Source: an uncultured Mycoplasmatota bacterium (GTDB lineage: Bacteria; Bacillota_I; Bacilli_A; RF39; UBA660). From it: a DNA stretch of 30,428 bases. A program made the position numbers and the translations under genes. Every line of letters starts with the position of its first letter. Positions within the stretch are counted from its first letter, which is position 1. The notes below the pieces were generated by a model. The model did not search any database and was not told the DNA's origin. It saw nothing but the letters and a program-made list of their open reading frames with translations. Location of the stretch: positions 1-30,428 of the forward strand of contig UQRY01000024.1 in NCBI GenBank assembly GCA_900543675.1, given 5' to 3'. Below are positions 24,801 to 30,428 of the stretch, one piece after another.

Positions 24801-24958
24801 AAGAAATGGCTATTCAAATCTATAATCAACGAAAAATCATGCAAGCAATTGCGAGTGAATGCCAAACATTAGAAGAATATCTTGCTAGAATAGGGGAAGA
24901 AGTTACCATTATGCCAAGTAACGATGAAATTGAAGCAGAAATAAATAAAAAGAAGTAG
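21893..24958 (+). CDS. Large cytoplasmic protein of five ~165-residue helical repeats, function unknown
   Basis: I recognise no family for this 1021-residue protein. It has no signal peptide or membrane helix, is rich in Glu, Lys and Gln, and is almost wholly helical by pattern. It consists of five diverged copies of one unit, at about 5-169, 206-382, 411-571, 590-755 and 785-950, joined by charged linkers, plus a helical tail (965-1021). Each unit opens with a helix ending in a motif such as NPDVDVNAEE (16-25), HQDVDINAKE or NPEADINAVE, then a helix with a small-residue run. Later come EEEYLKEL-like residues before a Gln/Arg-rich helix and, in units 2-5, a (L/I)(F/Y)DNExE(F/Y)-type turn, for example RLFDNKEQ (528-535) and RLYDNEKE (712-719). 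Unit 1 has lost that turn. A strong promoter and adequate ribosome site show that it is expressed. A scaffold or adaptor role is only a guess. Confidence 0.85.
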   Translation: MVEKNIQNILEYWKANPDVDVNAEEAVRMFIDANDELKTCTPEQKQQLLKSVEDYYNEVKNKLTTKNLGVTENTPLFQLFAELVKVIKAENESIDSETRDYLRTLASASLNIYQNDRSRRLGDTSIQRLHANDTEVSFLNELKEKVLKKNLNSELLKITEFLFSQISVANRFDEIVNLDSSMDYTEAFKLISDIYRSHLQKNDNTRRLLKDRVINLNRYLAEHQDVDINAKEITEILLDSAKVIQKDQTHESEDTVEIINGVIELSQTAVNRLLSTDLQLEKNSSLCQLISQLAGNAVMGTPAVEEQEEEYIKNLAKISLFTRQEDRNKRINLDNSHKIYDNEGEYQTIKEQREKYKQNHQKGIYATLTDCLFAEITKAKTENKIYSFSLPFSLPELKKVEVENKEADRTQELIKRIQGVNQYLIDNPDNNVNMVELAGLYIDATKEENKEELNTTIHTLSDTVQKRMKKKNRIDTPLNILMNKLSNSALNHEEIVSPLEEEYLKELISANAFIYEQQERRENGEELRLFDNKEQLQTLNSKQYTVRFKEPNIQTLAKELLEEVQTAYQEDKLVVEAPKLEEEPEEYSKEAVKKLKQELKAETSFLKEHPEQNIDVKVTAGLLIESAKAKKTDVGLNVRLNQMWSRTFSRLIDHDLEETALANTLTHLYKSARSKTPAVVSTQEKEYLTDLLEVNFKIQERAKKSEEGQNLRLYDNEKEFNDLEKTHQEVKFNQPMTQSLADRLFKEIENAYTKVSSKKADDVEPKEKIEQPKVEESKPIDQEKISMLTKKFNGVKDFLKGNPEADINAVELADLFIEASSTKQEDTKEELQNAIEELWQVAYSRIEKMKIEETAVAKTLINLAKSAIQHQSIVKPEEENFLKDIVRINFYIQQQQKKRENGETIRLFDNESEYNQIVAQSQNIHFSNPEIGTQAEQLVNEIKLAYQTDQIKPKQGVQNQPDNVSDLSIQEMAIQIYNQRKIMQAIASECQTLEEYLARIGEEVTIMPSNDEIEAEINKKK

Positions 24959-25161
24959 TAAATACAATAAAATATACAAATGATGTAGCCTAGTGTTATT
25001 GTAATTAGATAGTTGAATAACCAAGTCTTTCTTTTCGTACTTAAAAATAAAGTAATAAAATTTAAATAAAGAATAAGATAAATAAGGAAAAGTTATGTAT
25101 CATTTTTCAAAAAGTTCTTCTTTTTTCTTCTTCTTTAAAACAAATACTAAAAATCAATAAT
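24959..25161. other. Non-coding gap before the ankyrin gene
   Basis: About 200 A+T-rich bases. TACAATAA (24963-24970) and TTATTGTA (24996-25003) could pair but lack a T-tract, so termination after the repeat-protein gene is uncertain. The run of TTC/CTT around 25118-25136 is pyrimidine-rich. I see no gene. Confidence 0.4.
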
Positions 25162-25190
25162 TTGACAAATAAACTGATTTTTGCTAGAAT
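25162..25190 (+). promoter_or_regulatory. Consensus sigma-A promoter with extended -10 for the ankyrin gene
   Basis: TTGACA (25162-25167) matches the -35 consensus fully; after 17 bases comes TAGAAT (25185-25190), preceded by TGC as an extended -10. The ATG lies 34 bases further on, behind AAGAGGTG. Confidence 0.82.
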
Positions 25191-25223
25191 AGTTAACTGT
25201 CCCGTGTATAAGAGGTGTTTTAA

Positions 25224-25919
25224 ATGTTTTATGATGTCGATCAGGCAATGAGGGCAGTTGAAGAAGAACCGTCCCTGATTTTTGAACTTATCAAAGAAGG
25301 TCACATTGATCTTGTAGATAAGTTACTAAAGAGAAAGAAAGTAGACATAAACACTTGCGATGATGCAGGTAACAGTGTCTTAGTAAGATTATTAAGACAT
25401 GGTGATTATGACGTAGTTCTTAATCATATGGGGAATAAAGATTGGGATGTTAACCATCAGAATTTAGATGGTAATACATTTGCACATTACCTAGTTTCGA
25501 TTAATTATGTCAATGTGATGGAGATCATCAAAAAATTAACGAAGAATAAAGACTTTTTACCTAATATTAAAAATAATAAGGGTGAAACAATTTTAGATAA
25601 GTCGATCAATGATAACTATATCTATACAACTGTTAAAATATTAGAAGACTCTAGATTCGATAATATCGATGTAGTATCGTTCAAAAATTTGTATGATACT
25701 TACATCAAAAGTAATAGATACGGGAAATATTCAAAGATTAATAATCTAGAAGTTATCTTAGATAGTTTAACGGATAAAAACTTGTTACCAAGAATGAAAA
25801 AACTAGTTAGTTTCATTCAAAATAATTTTGACAAGATTAAAGAAGAAGTATTAACAAGTCAGAAGTCTGTATATATGGATAGTATTATTAATCGAGTATT
25901 GAAAGAAGATAATGCATAG
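25224..25919 (+). CDS. Ankyrin-repeat protein
   Basis: A 231-residue soluble protein, without signal peptide or membrane helix. Residues about 18-140 hold three to four degenerate ankyrin repeats: LIKEGHIDLVDKLLKRKKVDIN, DDAGNSVLVRLLRHGDYDVV, NLDGNTFAHYLVSINYVNVMEI and NNKGETILDKSINDNYIYTTV each match parts of the (D/N)xxGxTxLhxA..xG...(I/V)v..LL pattern. The TPLH core is only partly kept. The C-terminal ~90 residues are helical and unrelated. Ankyrin folds bind other proteins, so this is probably a cytoplasmic adaptor; its partner is unknown. It has a consensus promoter and its own terminator, so it is a single-gene unit. It lies beside the five-repeat protein, but nothing shows that they act together. 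Confidence 0.8.
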   Translation: MFYDVDQAMRAVEEEPSLIFELIKEGHIDLVDKLLKRKKVDINTCDDAGNSVLVRLLRHGDYDVVLNHMGNKDWDVNHQNLDGNTFAHYLVSINYVNVMEIIKKLTKNKDFLPNIKNNKGETILDKSINDNYIYTTVKILEDSRFDNIDVVSFKNLYDTYIKSNRYGKYSKINNLEVILDSLTDKNLLPRMKKLVSFIQNNFDKIKEEVLTSQKSVYMDSIINRVLKEDNA

Positions 25920-25936
25920 TAAGCATTATTTTTTTC
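25909..25936 (+). terminator. Intrinsic terminator at the end of the ankyrin gene
   Basis: ATAATGC (25909-25915) pairs with GCATTAT (25923-25929) around the 7-base loop ATAGTAA, followed by seven T residues. The left arm includes the last codons of the ankyrin gene and the loop includes its TAG stop. Confidence 0.75.
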
Positions 25937-25966
25937 TAGAAAAAATAGATATATTAAACGTTTATA

Positions 25967-25975
25967 TGGTATGAT
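25967..25975 (+). promoter_or_regulatory. Extended -10 promoter element for miaB
   Basis: TGGTATGAT is an extended -10 (TG, one base, TATGAT at 25970-25975) 35 bases upstream of the miaB start. The -35 region is poor. It follows the ankyrin terminator directly, so miaB-ricA have a separate promoter. Confidence 0.45.
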
Positions 25976-26010
25976 ACAGGTAAGATTTTAAAAGGAAAGG
26001 ACGATTAAGT

Positions 26011-27426
26011 ATGCAGTTACCAAATTATAAAGAAGCAAGTATTCGTAGTAAAGAAAGAGTAGAGAAAGAACAATATAAGCTTCCTATTGAAGATAGGGAA
26101 CTTGGCAAGAATAAAACTTATTTCCTAAAAACATATGGATGTCAAATGAATGAACATGACAGTGAAAATATTCAGGCTATGTTAGAAGAAATGGGGTTTA
26201 AAGAATCAAAGAATTACGAACATGCCGATCTAATCCTACTAAATACTTGTTCCATTCGTGAAAATGCTCATAATAAAGCCTTTGGAATGTTAGGAAGATT
26301 AAAACATCTAAAACAAGAAAAACCAGATATCATTATCGGATTATGTGGCTGTATGGCACAAGAAGAAGGAGTAATCCAAGAAATTTTAACCCGTTATCCT
26401 CAAGTAAATTTTGTTTTTGGAACGCACAATCTTCATCGCCTTCCTATTGTTTTAAAGAAATATATGGATACTAATCATCAAGAAATAGAAGTATTCAGTA
26501 AAGAAGGCAATCTAATTGAAGGAATGCCAGTCAAAAGAATGAGTCCTTATAAAGCGTATGTCAATATTATCTATGGCTGTGATAAGTTCTGTACTTACTG
26601 TATTGTTCCTTACACTCGTGGTAAACAAAGAAGTAGACGAAAAGAAGATATCCTTCAGGAAGTAGAAGAATTAGTAAAAGAAGGATATCAAGAAGTGACA
26701 TTACTTGGTCAAAACGTAAATGCCTATGGTAAAGATCTAGAAGAAAACTATGGAATGGAAGATCTTTTAGAAGATGTTGCGAAAACCAATATTCCGCGAA
26801 TTCGCTTTATGACAAGTCATCCTTGGGATTTTACCGATAAAATGATCGAAGTCATTGCCAAATATCCTAATATCATGAAATCAATTCATTTACCAGTTCA
26901 ATCCGGTAGTAGTCGAATTTTAAGAAAAATGGGAAGAAGATACACCAAAGAAAGTTATCTAGAATTATTTGATAAAATAAAAGAAACAGTACCTAATGTT
27001 AGTATTTCAACCGATATTATCGTTGGCTTTCCAGGAGAAGAGGAAGAAGATTTTCAAGAAACCTTAGATTTAGTCCGCCACTGTAAATTTGATAATGCTT
27101 TCACCTTTATCTATTCTCCTCGAGAGAACACACCAGCTAGTCGCTTAGCGGATAATACTCCACTAGAAGTAAAAGAAAAACGACTACAAGAATTAAATCA
27201 ATTAGTTAATCAGTACTTCTTGGAAAATAATCAAAAGAAAGTTGGAAACATTGAAAAAGTTCTAGTAGAAGGAAAAAATGAGAACGGAAAAACCGACTTA
27301 TATGGATATACCGAAACCAATAAACTAATTAATTTTAATGGTTCTAGTGATGTGATTGGAAAAATTATTGATGTTAAAGTAACAGATGCGAAGACATGGA
27401 GCTTGGATGGCGAAATCTGTGAATGA
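26011..27426 (+). CDS. miaB: tRNA-2-methylthio-N6-isopentenyladenosine synthase (radical SAM methylthiotransferase)
   Basis: MiaB adds a methylthio group to i6A37 of tRNAs that read UNN codons. It carries two 4Fe-4S clusters. The N-terminal MTTase domain supplies C44 (TYGCQMNEHDSEN), C80 (LLNTCSIRENA) and C114 (LCGCMAQEEG). The radical SAM domain supplies C190-x3-C194-x2-C197 in YGCDKFCTYCIVPYTRGKQR; the latter string and PVQSGSSRILRKMGRRY are signature sequences. A TRAM domain (about 400-470) ends the protein. The N-terminal ~35 residues before the MTTase domain resemble the extension of Bacillus MiaB. Length (471 residues) is normal. ricA overlaps its 3' end by 20 bases, the same neighbour as in Bacillus subtilis, which supports vertical descent of this block. 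Confidence 0.97.
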   Translation: MQLPNYKEASIRSKERVEKEQYKLPIEDRELGKNKTYFLKTYGCQMNEHDSENIQAMLEEMGFKESKNYEHADLILLNTCSIRENAHNKAFGMLGRLKHLKQEKPDIIIGLCGCMAQEEGVIQEILTRYPQVNFVFGTHNLHRLPIVLKKYMDTNHQEIEVFSKEGNLIEGMPVKRMSPYKAYVNIIYGCDKFCTYCIVPYTRGKQRSRRKEDILQEVEELVKEGYQEVTLLGQNVNAYGKDLEENYGMEDLLEDVAKTNIPRIRFMTSHPWDFTDKMIEVIAKYPNIMKSIHLPVQSGSSRILRKMGRRYTKESYLELFDKIKETVPNVSISTDIIVGFPGEEEEDFQETLDLVRHCKFDNAFTFIYSPRENTPASRLADNTPLEVKEKRLQELNQLVNQYFLENNQKKVGNIEKVLVEGKNENGKTDLYGYTETNKLINFNGSSDVIGKIIDVKVTDAKTWSLDGEICE

Positions 27427-27766
27427 AGAAATCCTAAAAAAGGTAGATGAATTAATTGCCGAAATAAAAAGAAGTAGTGATTTTCAAAACTATAAGTATC
27501 TGACAGAAAAACTAGAAAAGAATTCAACGATTAAAACGAAAGTACAAGAAATTAAACAACTTCAAAAAGAAATCACTAAACGAGAATATTATCATCAAGA
27601 TACAAGTGAACAAGTTCAAAAGTGGAACAAAGAAGTAGAAACACTACAACAAATTCCTTTGTACCAAGATTGGATCACGACTCAAGAAAAACTAAATCAG
27701 TATTGCCAAGAAATAAAATCTCAGTTAGAAAGTTGTTTTGATTTCAACCAAGAAAAAGAATCTTGA
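27407..27766 (+). CDS. ricA: YlbF/YmcA-family protein RicA
   Basis: A 119-residue all-helical protein of the YlbF/YmcA family. In Bacillus subtilis RicA (YmcA) works with RicF (YlbF) and RicT (YaaT) as a cluster-carrying complex that aids RNase Y-dependent RNA processing and, through it, sporulation, competence and biofilm choices. The identification rests on the small helical pattern (NEEILKKVDELIAEIKRSSDFQNY at the start, then QEIKQLQKEITKREYY) and on the location between miaB and cotE. Two Cys residues near the C-terminus (NQYCQEI, ESCFD) fit a metal or cluster role. I chose ATG 27407, where GGAG is 5 bases upstream; an ATG at 27386 would lie deeper in miaB without a ribosome site. It ends in a strong terminator. 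Confidence 0.82.
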   Translation: MAKSVNEEILKKVDELIAEIKRSSDFQNYKYLTEKLEKNSTIKTKVQEIKQLQKEITKREYYHQDTSEQVQKWNKEVETLQQIPLYQDWITTQEKLNQYCQEIKSQLESCFDFNQEKES

Positions 27767-27788
27767 TCAAAAACACAAGATTCTTTTT
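27753..27788 (+). terminator. Intrinsic terminator after ricA
   Basis: AAAAAGAATCTTG (27753-27765) and CAAGATTCTTTTT (27776-27788) form a perfect 13-bp stem with a 10-base loop. The stop codon of ricA lies at the loop edge. It closes the miaB-ricA unit; because of the flanking A and T runs it could also work on transcripts from the right. Confidence 0.85.
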
Positions 27789-27948
27789 TTCGTTAGGTTG
27801 TGTTAAACGAAATGACTGATAAAAATTTATATAAATATAAGTCAGTAATTATAAGAAAAAATGAAAGTAAATAATTTATCTGATTGCATAAAAACTAATT
27901 TATATCGCATATCAGTCGCAAAGTATAACAGAACTTTTCGTTAAAAAA

Positions 27949-28488
27949 TTAATCTAAGTATTCTTCATTGACTTGTTCATCAATCTCTTTTTCTGCTTTA
28001 TTTACTTCTTCCGTATTGTCATCAGGAATAATTTCCCATGGGTCTTCCTCTTCATCATACGCAATCTTGACCTTGGTATCTCCAACAATTTCAACACCGA
28101 GTTCCTTTTCTACCGTATATTCAATTTTTCCATTAACGATTTCTGCTCTCGTACAAGTAGGTTGTTTTAAACTACGAATAATTACTTCCTCATTAGAAAA
28201 ATCACCCTCAGATCGTTTTGGAACAACTACACTTTCTAAATAAGTAGTACTTTTTTTGACTACTTCAGTTTTTGTATCATCCATGCATGAGTACCAAATA
28301 TTGATGTCATAACTTCCTTCAATATTAATTTTATCCCCATTTTTATACCCTTTAAAATTATGATTAATAACCCAACAACCAAGAATAGTAGTAGGAACTA
28401 TTTCGGGAGTGATCGCATCAATAGTGGTGAAAGTTTTCTTCCCTTTACCTAGAATAGCTTTTGTTACTATTTCTTTGTAATTAGCCAT
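27949..28488 (-). CDS. cotE: Outer spore coat morphogenetic protein
   Basis: CotE directs assembly of the outer spore coat in Bacillus. The 179-residue product keeps the family pattern along its length: MANYKEIVTKAILGKGKKTF at the start (Bacillus has a closely similar YREIITKAVVAKGRKF), then ILGCWVINHNFKGYKNGD, IEGSYDINIWYSCMDDTKTE with the family WYS and DTKTEV motifs, LKQPTCTRAEI and GVEIVGDTKVKIAYDEEEDPWE, followed by a very acidic tail. AGGAGG sits 6 bases before ATG 28488. It follows miaB-ricA as in Bacillus, but in the opposite orientation, and mutS, which follows cotE in Bacillus, is not present; an IS30 element lies behind it instead. Its presence strongly suggests endospore formation, or a recent ancestor that formed spores. 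Confidence 0.92.
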   Translation of the reverse strand: MANYKEIVTKAILGKGKKTFTTIDAITPEIVPTTILGCWVINHNFKGYKNGDKINIEGSYDINIWYSCMDDTKTEVVKKSTTYLESVVVPKRSEGDFSNEEVIIRSLKQPTCTRAEIVNGKIEYTVEKELGVEIVGDTKVKIAYDEEEDPWEIIPDDNTEEVNKAEKEIDEQVNEEYLD

Positions 28489-28507
28489 AATATTCCTCCT
28501 CTAGTTT

Positions 28508-28515
28508 AATGTATG
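28508..28515 (-). promoter_or_regulatory. Possible sigma-E-like -10 element upstream of cotE
   Basis: On the minus strand CATACATT matches the -10 consensus of the mother-cell factor sigma-E (CATAnnnT type), which drives cotE in Bacillus. It is close to the AGGAGG, so the leader would be only about a dozen bases, and I cannot find a convincing -35 at 14-16 bases upstream. Confidence 0.3.
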
Positions 28516-28906
28516 CGTATCTTAGATATTTGTTGATAGAAAAGAACCATTAAATGAAAGGGTGATGATAAGTTTTAGTAAAGAAGAAAAAGAATTTATA
28601 AAAGGCTCTAATCAAATATTCTAAAGAGAAAAATTAGACATTAATATCATTGAAAAAATTCAAAAGATCAGTTAAAATAATCTAAAACGTTAAATTAAGA
28701 GATAACGTCTCATTAAAAGGAAATAACGATTTTTACTGGAAAGTTCTCAGTTAAAGGGACATTTTATGAATAAAAAAGTATGAAAAAAGATAGAAATATG
28801 ATAAAATTTAAGTGATTCAAGCAAAATTATTGCATCCAAAAGGACCGAGAAGTTAAAAAAATTTTTTTGGCTAGTGATAACTTCCCGATTTTTTAGGAAA
28901 AATAGA
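28516..28906. other. Non-coding region between cotE and the IS element
   Basis: Nearly 400 A+T-rich bases. A short plus-strand frame from ATG at about 28564 reads MISFSKEEKEFIKGSNQIF and stops; after the stop it continues open as REKLDINIIEKIQKIS. This could be a decayed gene, but there is too little to identify it. Near the right end CGAGAAGTTA (28846-28855) and TAACTTCCCG (28878-28887) form a hairpin followed by six T residues. It may end plus-strand transcription, or, read on the other strand with one G-U pair, that of the transposase gene. Confidence 0.45.
28846..28894. terminator. Hairpin at the left flank of the IS (CGAGAAGTTA palindrome)
   Basis: CGAGAAGTTA (28846-28855) faces TAACTTCCCG (28878-28887) with one mismatch (a G-U pair in minus-strand RNA) and a 22-base loop holding A7T7; ATTTTTT follows on the plus strand. 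The same 10-base word recurs as a perfect palindrome on the right side of the IS at 30327-30358. Confidence 0.5.
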
Positions 28907-28923
28907 TAATGTATTTTGGCTTG
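28907..28923 (+). repeat. IS30 left inverted repeat
   Basis: TAATGTATTTTGGCTTG, identical to the reverse complement of 30152-30168. It lies 11 bases beyond the stop codon of the transposase gene. Confidence 0.75.
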
Positions 28924-28934
28924 AATTTAAATGT

Positions 28935-30137
28935 TTAATTGATTATTTTTTTTAATAATCTATATGAGAGATCGATGTCATCATAGTCGATCTTTTTGAT
29001 TTGTAGTTTTTCGATGTTGTTTTTGCCAATGAAGTAAAAAGCAGAATCATATGGAGAAATATTATTTAAAGATAATCTTGGAACTGAATTAATATTAGAC
29101 ACAATTTTAAAACAGTCTTCTTGTGTAATAGAAGCGAAAGAAGTACCTTTTGGAAGAATGTATCTAATAAATTCATGATTTTTTTCTAAAGAGCCTTTTT
29201 GCCATGAAGAATTAGGGTCGCAATAGAATACAGAACATAATTTTTCGCCAGTATTAAAATCAATTTCAATACTTTCTGGATCAGTAAATTCTGTACCATT
29301 ATCCGTTAGAATTACTTCAAATAAACGTTTAAACTCTTCGATACCAAGAAGTTGTTTTAAAGAGTTAAAGATTTCAGTGACATAAACAGATTTTTTATAA
29401 GGAATTAAATAGATAAGCATAAAATTATGTTGTCTAAAAAGAAGAGTAAGAAGACAATTACCGCCCTTACCACCTTGTGTACCAATAACAGTATCCATTT
29501 CAACAATAGAACAATTAGGATGGTATTCAAGATAATCTTTAAAATCAGAATAGAAACGACCAACTTTAATTGAGGTATCTACTTTTTCTTTATGGTAATC
29601 ATATTCCTTTTTAACTTTCCATCTAACTTTACGTTGTAAATCAATGTTTCTAACGTTTAAAATTCCTAAATCAATATATTTATAAAAAGTGGTTTTAGAA
29701 AAAGGTAATAGTTCAGGGTGTGAGACATAGACTTGATTTACAGAATGATTTTTACAAATCATTAATGGAGAAATGACATCATTGATAGAAGCGATTTGTT
29801 CTTTAGTAATATTTAAATGCGCTCTTTGAGAAATTAAAGTTTGTTTATATTCGTTATAAGCAATATGAGCATTATAAGAATACTTTTGTTTTTTACAATG
29901 ATTAAAGTTATCACAGCCATTACAAACATAGGGAGGTTTGTTTTCAAAACAGCAAGGTCTTTTATTTGAAGCAGTTCCTCTTAGAAATCTGTGGTTTAAA
30001 ACCTCTTTAGAAATAGTAGTTCTATCTTTACTAAGACGATTAGAAATTTGAGAGAAATTAAAATTATGATTTAAAAATTCCTCAATAACACATCTATCTT
30101 CAAAAGATAAATGTTTGTATTTTTTAGCTTTCATCAT
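28935..30137 (-). CDS. IS30-family transposase
   Basis: A 400-residue DDE transposase. The N-terminal helix-turn-helix (about 8-48, HLSFEDRCVIEEFL then FSQISNRLSKDRTTISKEVLNH) is the IS30 DNA-binding domain. A Cys cluster (C62, C63, C72, C75, C81) may hold zinc. The rve-type core has D215 in IVEMDTVIG, D279 in LTDNGTEF and E318 in GSLEKNH, which fits the D-D-E order of the family. I start it at ATG 30137 (an adjacent ATG is at 30134), with AGGAAGGGAG upstream; the longer frame from 30254 would add a hydrophobic leader crossing the inverted repeat. No frameshift or stop interrupts it, so the element may still be active. It lies behind cotE on the same strand. Confidence 0.93.
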   Translation of the reverse strand: MMKAKKYKHLSFEDRCVIEEFLNHNFNFSQISNRLSKDRTTISKEVLNHRFLRGTASNKRPCCFENKPPYVCNGCDNFNHCKKQKYSYNAHIAYNEYKQTLISQRAHLNITKEQIASINDVISPLMICKNHSVNQVYVSHPELLPFSKTTFYKYIDLGILNVRNIDLQRKVRWKVKKEYDYHKEKVDTSIKVGRFYSDFKDYLEYHPNCSIVEMDTVIGTQGGKGGNCLLTLLFRQHNFMLIYLIPYKKSVYVTEIFNSLKQLLGIEEFKRLFEVILTDNGTEFTDPESIEIDFNTGEKLCSVFYCDPNSSWQKGSLEKNHEFIRYILPKGTSFASITQEDCFKIVSNINSVPRLSLNNISPYDSAFYFIGKNNIEKLQIKKIDYDDIDLSYRLLKKIIN

Positions 30138-30151
30138 AAGCTCCCTTCCTA

Positions 30152-30168
30152 CAAGCCAAAATACATTA
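30152..30168 (-). repeat. IS30 right inverted repeat
   Basis: CAAGCCAAAATACATTA on the plus strand, the exact reverse complement of 28907-28923, 15 bases upstream of the transposase start codon; it probably overlaps the promoter of the transposase gene. Confidence 0.75.
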
Positions 30169-30236
30169 AATATTATAATAGTTAGTGTGAAGAATAACAA
30201 ATAAAGACAAGCTTTATTTGAACGAATATTATAAAT

Positions 30237-30299
30237 AAATAAAAAATAAATCAAGGACGAAGCAAGTTAGTAAACTAATCCTTGATTTATTTTTTATTT
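30237..30299. terminator. Long perfect hairpin, bidirectional terminator
   Basis: Positions 30237-30257 are exactly complementary to 30279-30299: a 21-bp stem whose core is ATCAAGGA/TCCTTGAT, with A-rich and T-rich outer parts and a 21-base loop. In either direction the hairpin ends in a T-rich run, so it can stop transcripts from both sides. It isolates the IS element from whatever lies right of the window. Confidence 0.75.
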
Positions 30300-30326
30300 A
30301 CTCCTTCCCCCTTCAAAGTTCAGAAG

Positions 30327-30358
30327 TAACTTCTCGTTAGTATGAAATCGAGAAGTTA
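30327..30358. repeat. Palindrome TAACTTCTCG / CGAGAAGTTA right of the IS
   Basis: Two perfect 10-bp arms (30327-30336 and 30349-30358) around a 12-base loop. There is no T-tract, so it is not an obvious terminator. The same arm sequence occurs left of the IS at 28846-28855. Confidence 0.6.
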
Positions 30359-30428
30359 AGTAAAAAATTTACGGATAAAAATTCCAGTCTTGATATTTAT
30401 TCTTATATAATAGTATAATATCTTCGGA

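Larger units (their letters stand above)
28907..30168 (-). mobile_element. IS30-family insertion sequence, apparently complete
   Basis: TAATGTATTTTGGCTTG at 28907-28923 recurs as its exact reverse complement at 30152-30168, 17 bp each, closely bracketing one intact transposase gene. Taking the inverted repeat as the 15 bases beginning ATGTATTTT leaves TA on both outer sides, which would be a 2-bp target duplication within the range seen for IS30 elements. The element is then about 1.26 kb long, typical of the family. Boundaries are inferred from this copy alone. Confidence 0.75.

Noticed and set aside
21893..24958. The five-repeat region as a CRISPR-like or short tandem DNA repeat
   Set aside because: The units are similar at protein level only, about 500 bases long and strongly diverged in DNA sequence.
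27231..27527. Antisense reading frame of 98 codons over the miaB-ricA junction
   Set aside because: Shadow of well-supported genes; no ribosome site, low-complexity translation.
27968..28243. Plus-strand frames opposite cotE
   Set aside because: Ser-rich shadows of the CotE acidic tail; CotE itself is clearly the coding strand.
30138..30254. Hydrophobic N-terminal extension of the transposase
   Set aside because: It runs across the inverted repeat and out of the element; IS30 transposases begin with the helix-turn-helix seen after ATG 30137.
1..30428. Mollicutes genetic code (TGA as Trp)
   Set aside because: TGA ends several genes at the expected family length (miaB, ricA, the adhesin, the amidohydrolase), and Trp is encoded by TGG throughout.

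Overview
The window reads as chromosome of a low-GC, Gram-positive bacterium of the class Bacilli. Coding density is high, ribosome binding sites are strong (AGGAGG type), and TGA is used as a stop (for example for miaB, ricA and the surface adhesin), so the Mollicutes code does not apply. Three signs point to a sporulating, host-associated lineage: a clear outer spore coat morphogenetic protein CotE, the gene order miaB-ricA-cotE also known from Bacillus, and a sortase-anchored thioester adhesin. A gut Bacilli/Erysipelotrichia-like lineage is my inference; no rRNA or tRNA is present to place it.

Layout. (1) 1-102: start of an unrecognised gene leaving the window on the minus strand. (2) 300-4903: a polyprenyl-phosphate-type GT2 and two large polytopic GT-C-like membrane proteins; the second has lost its N-terminus to a one-base shift at an A7 run. 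(3) 5105-6823: a glycosyltransferase-like/methyltransferase/coiled-coil fusion. (4) 6895-14614: a tight operon with a Wzt/TagH-like ATPase, Wzm/TagG-like permease, two paralogous GT2-GT4 enzymes, a rhamnosyltransferase-like GT2 and galE, closed by a bidirectional terminator. (5) 14641-15930, minus strand: an MTA/SAH-deaminase-type amidohydrolase. (6) 16031-18481: thioester-domain and CnaB-repeat adhesin with an LPPKTG sorting signal. (7) 18541-21765: GT4, PssD, PssE and a GtrB-like GT2. (8) 21893-24958: a 1021-residue protein made of five diverged repeats of unknown function. (9) 25224-25919: ankyrin-repeat protein. (10) 26011-27766: miaB and ricA; cotE follows in inverted orientation (27949-28488). 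(11) 28907-30168: an IS30-family insertion sequence bordered by 17-bp inverted repeats and flanked by copies of a CGAGAAGTTA palindrome.

How the parts fit. Regions 2-4 and 7 form a cell-surface polysaccharide or teichoic-acid-like locus: cytoplasmic GTs build a lipid-linked glycan, the ABC-2 transporter exports it, and GtrB/GT-C pairs could decorate it outside the membrane. The adhesin sits inside this block, so the locus as a whole equips the cell surface. The most novel-looking item is the five-repeat cytoplasmic protein, followed by the A7 frameshift, the three-part fusion and the palindromes around the IS.
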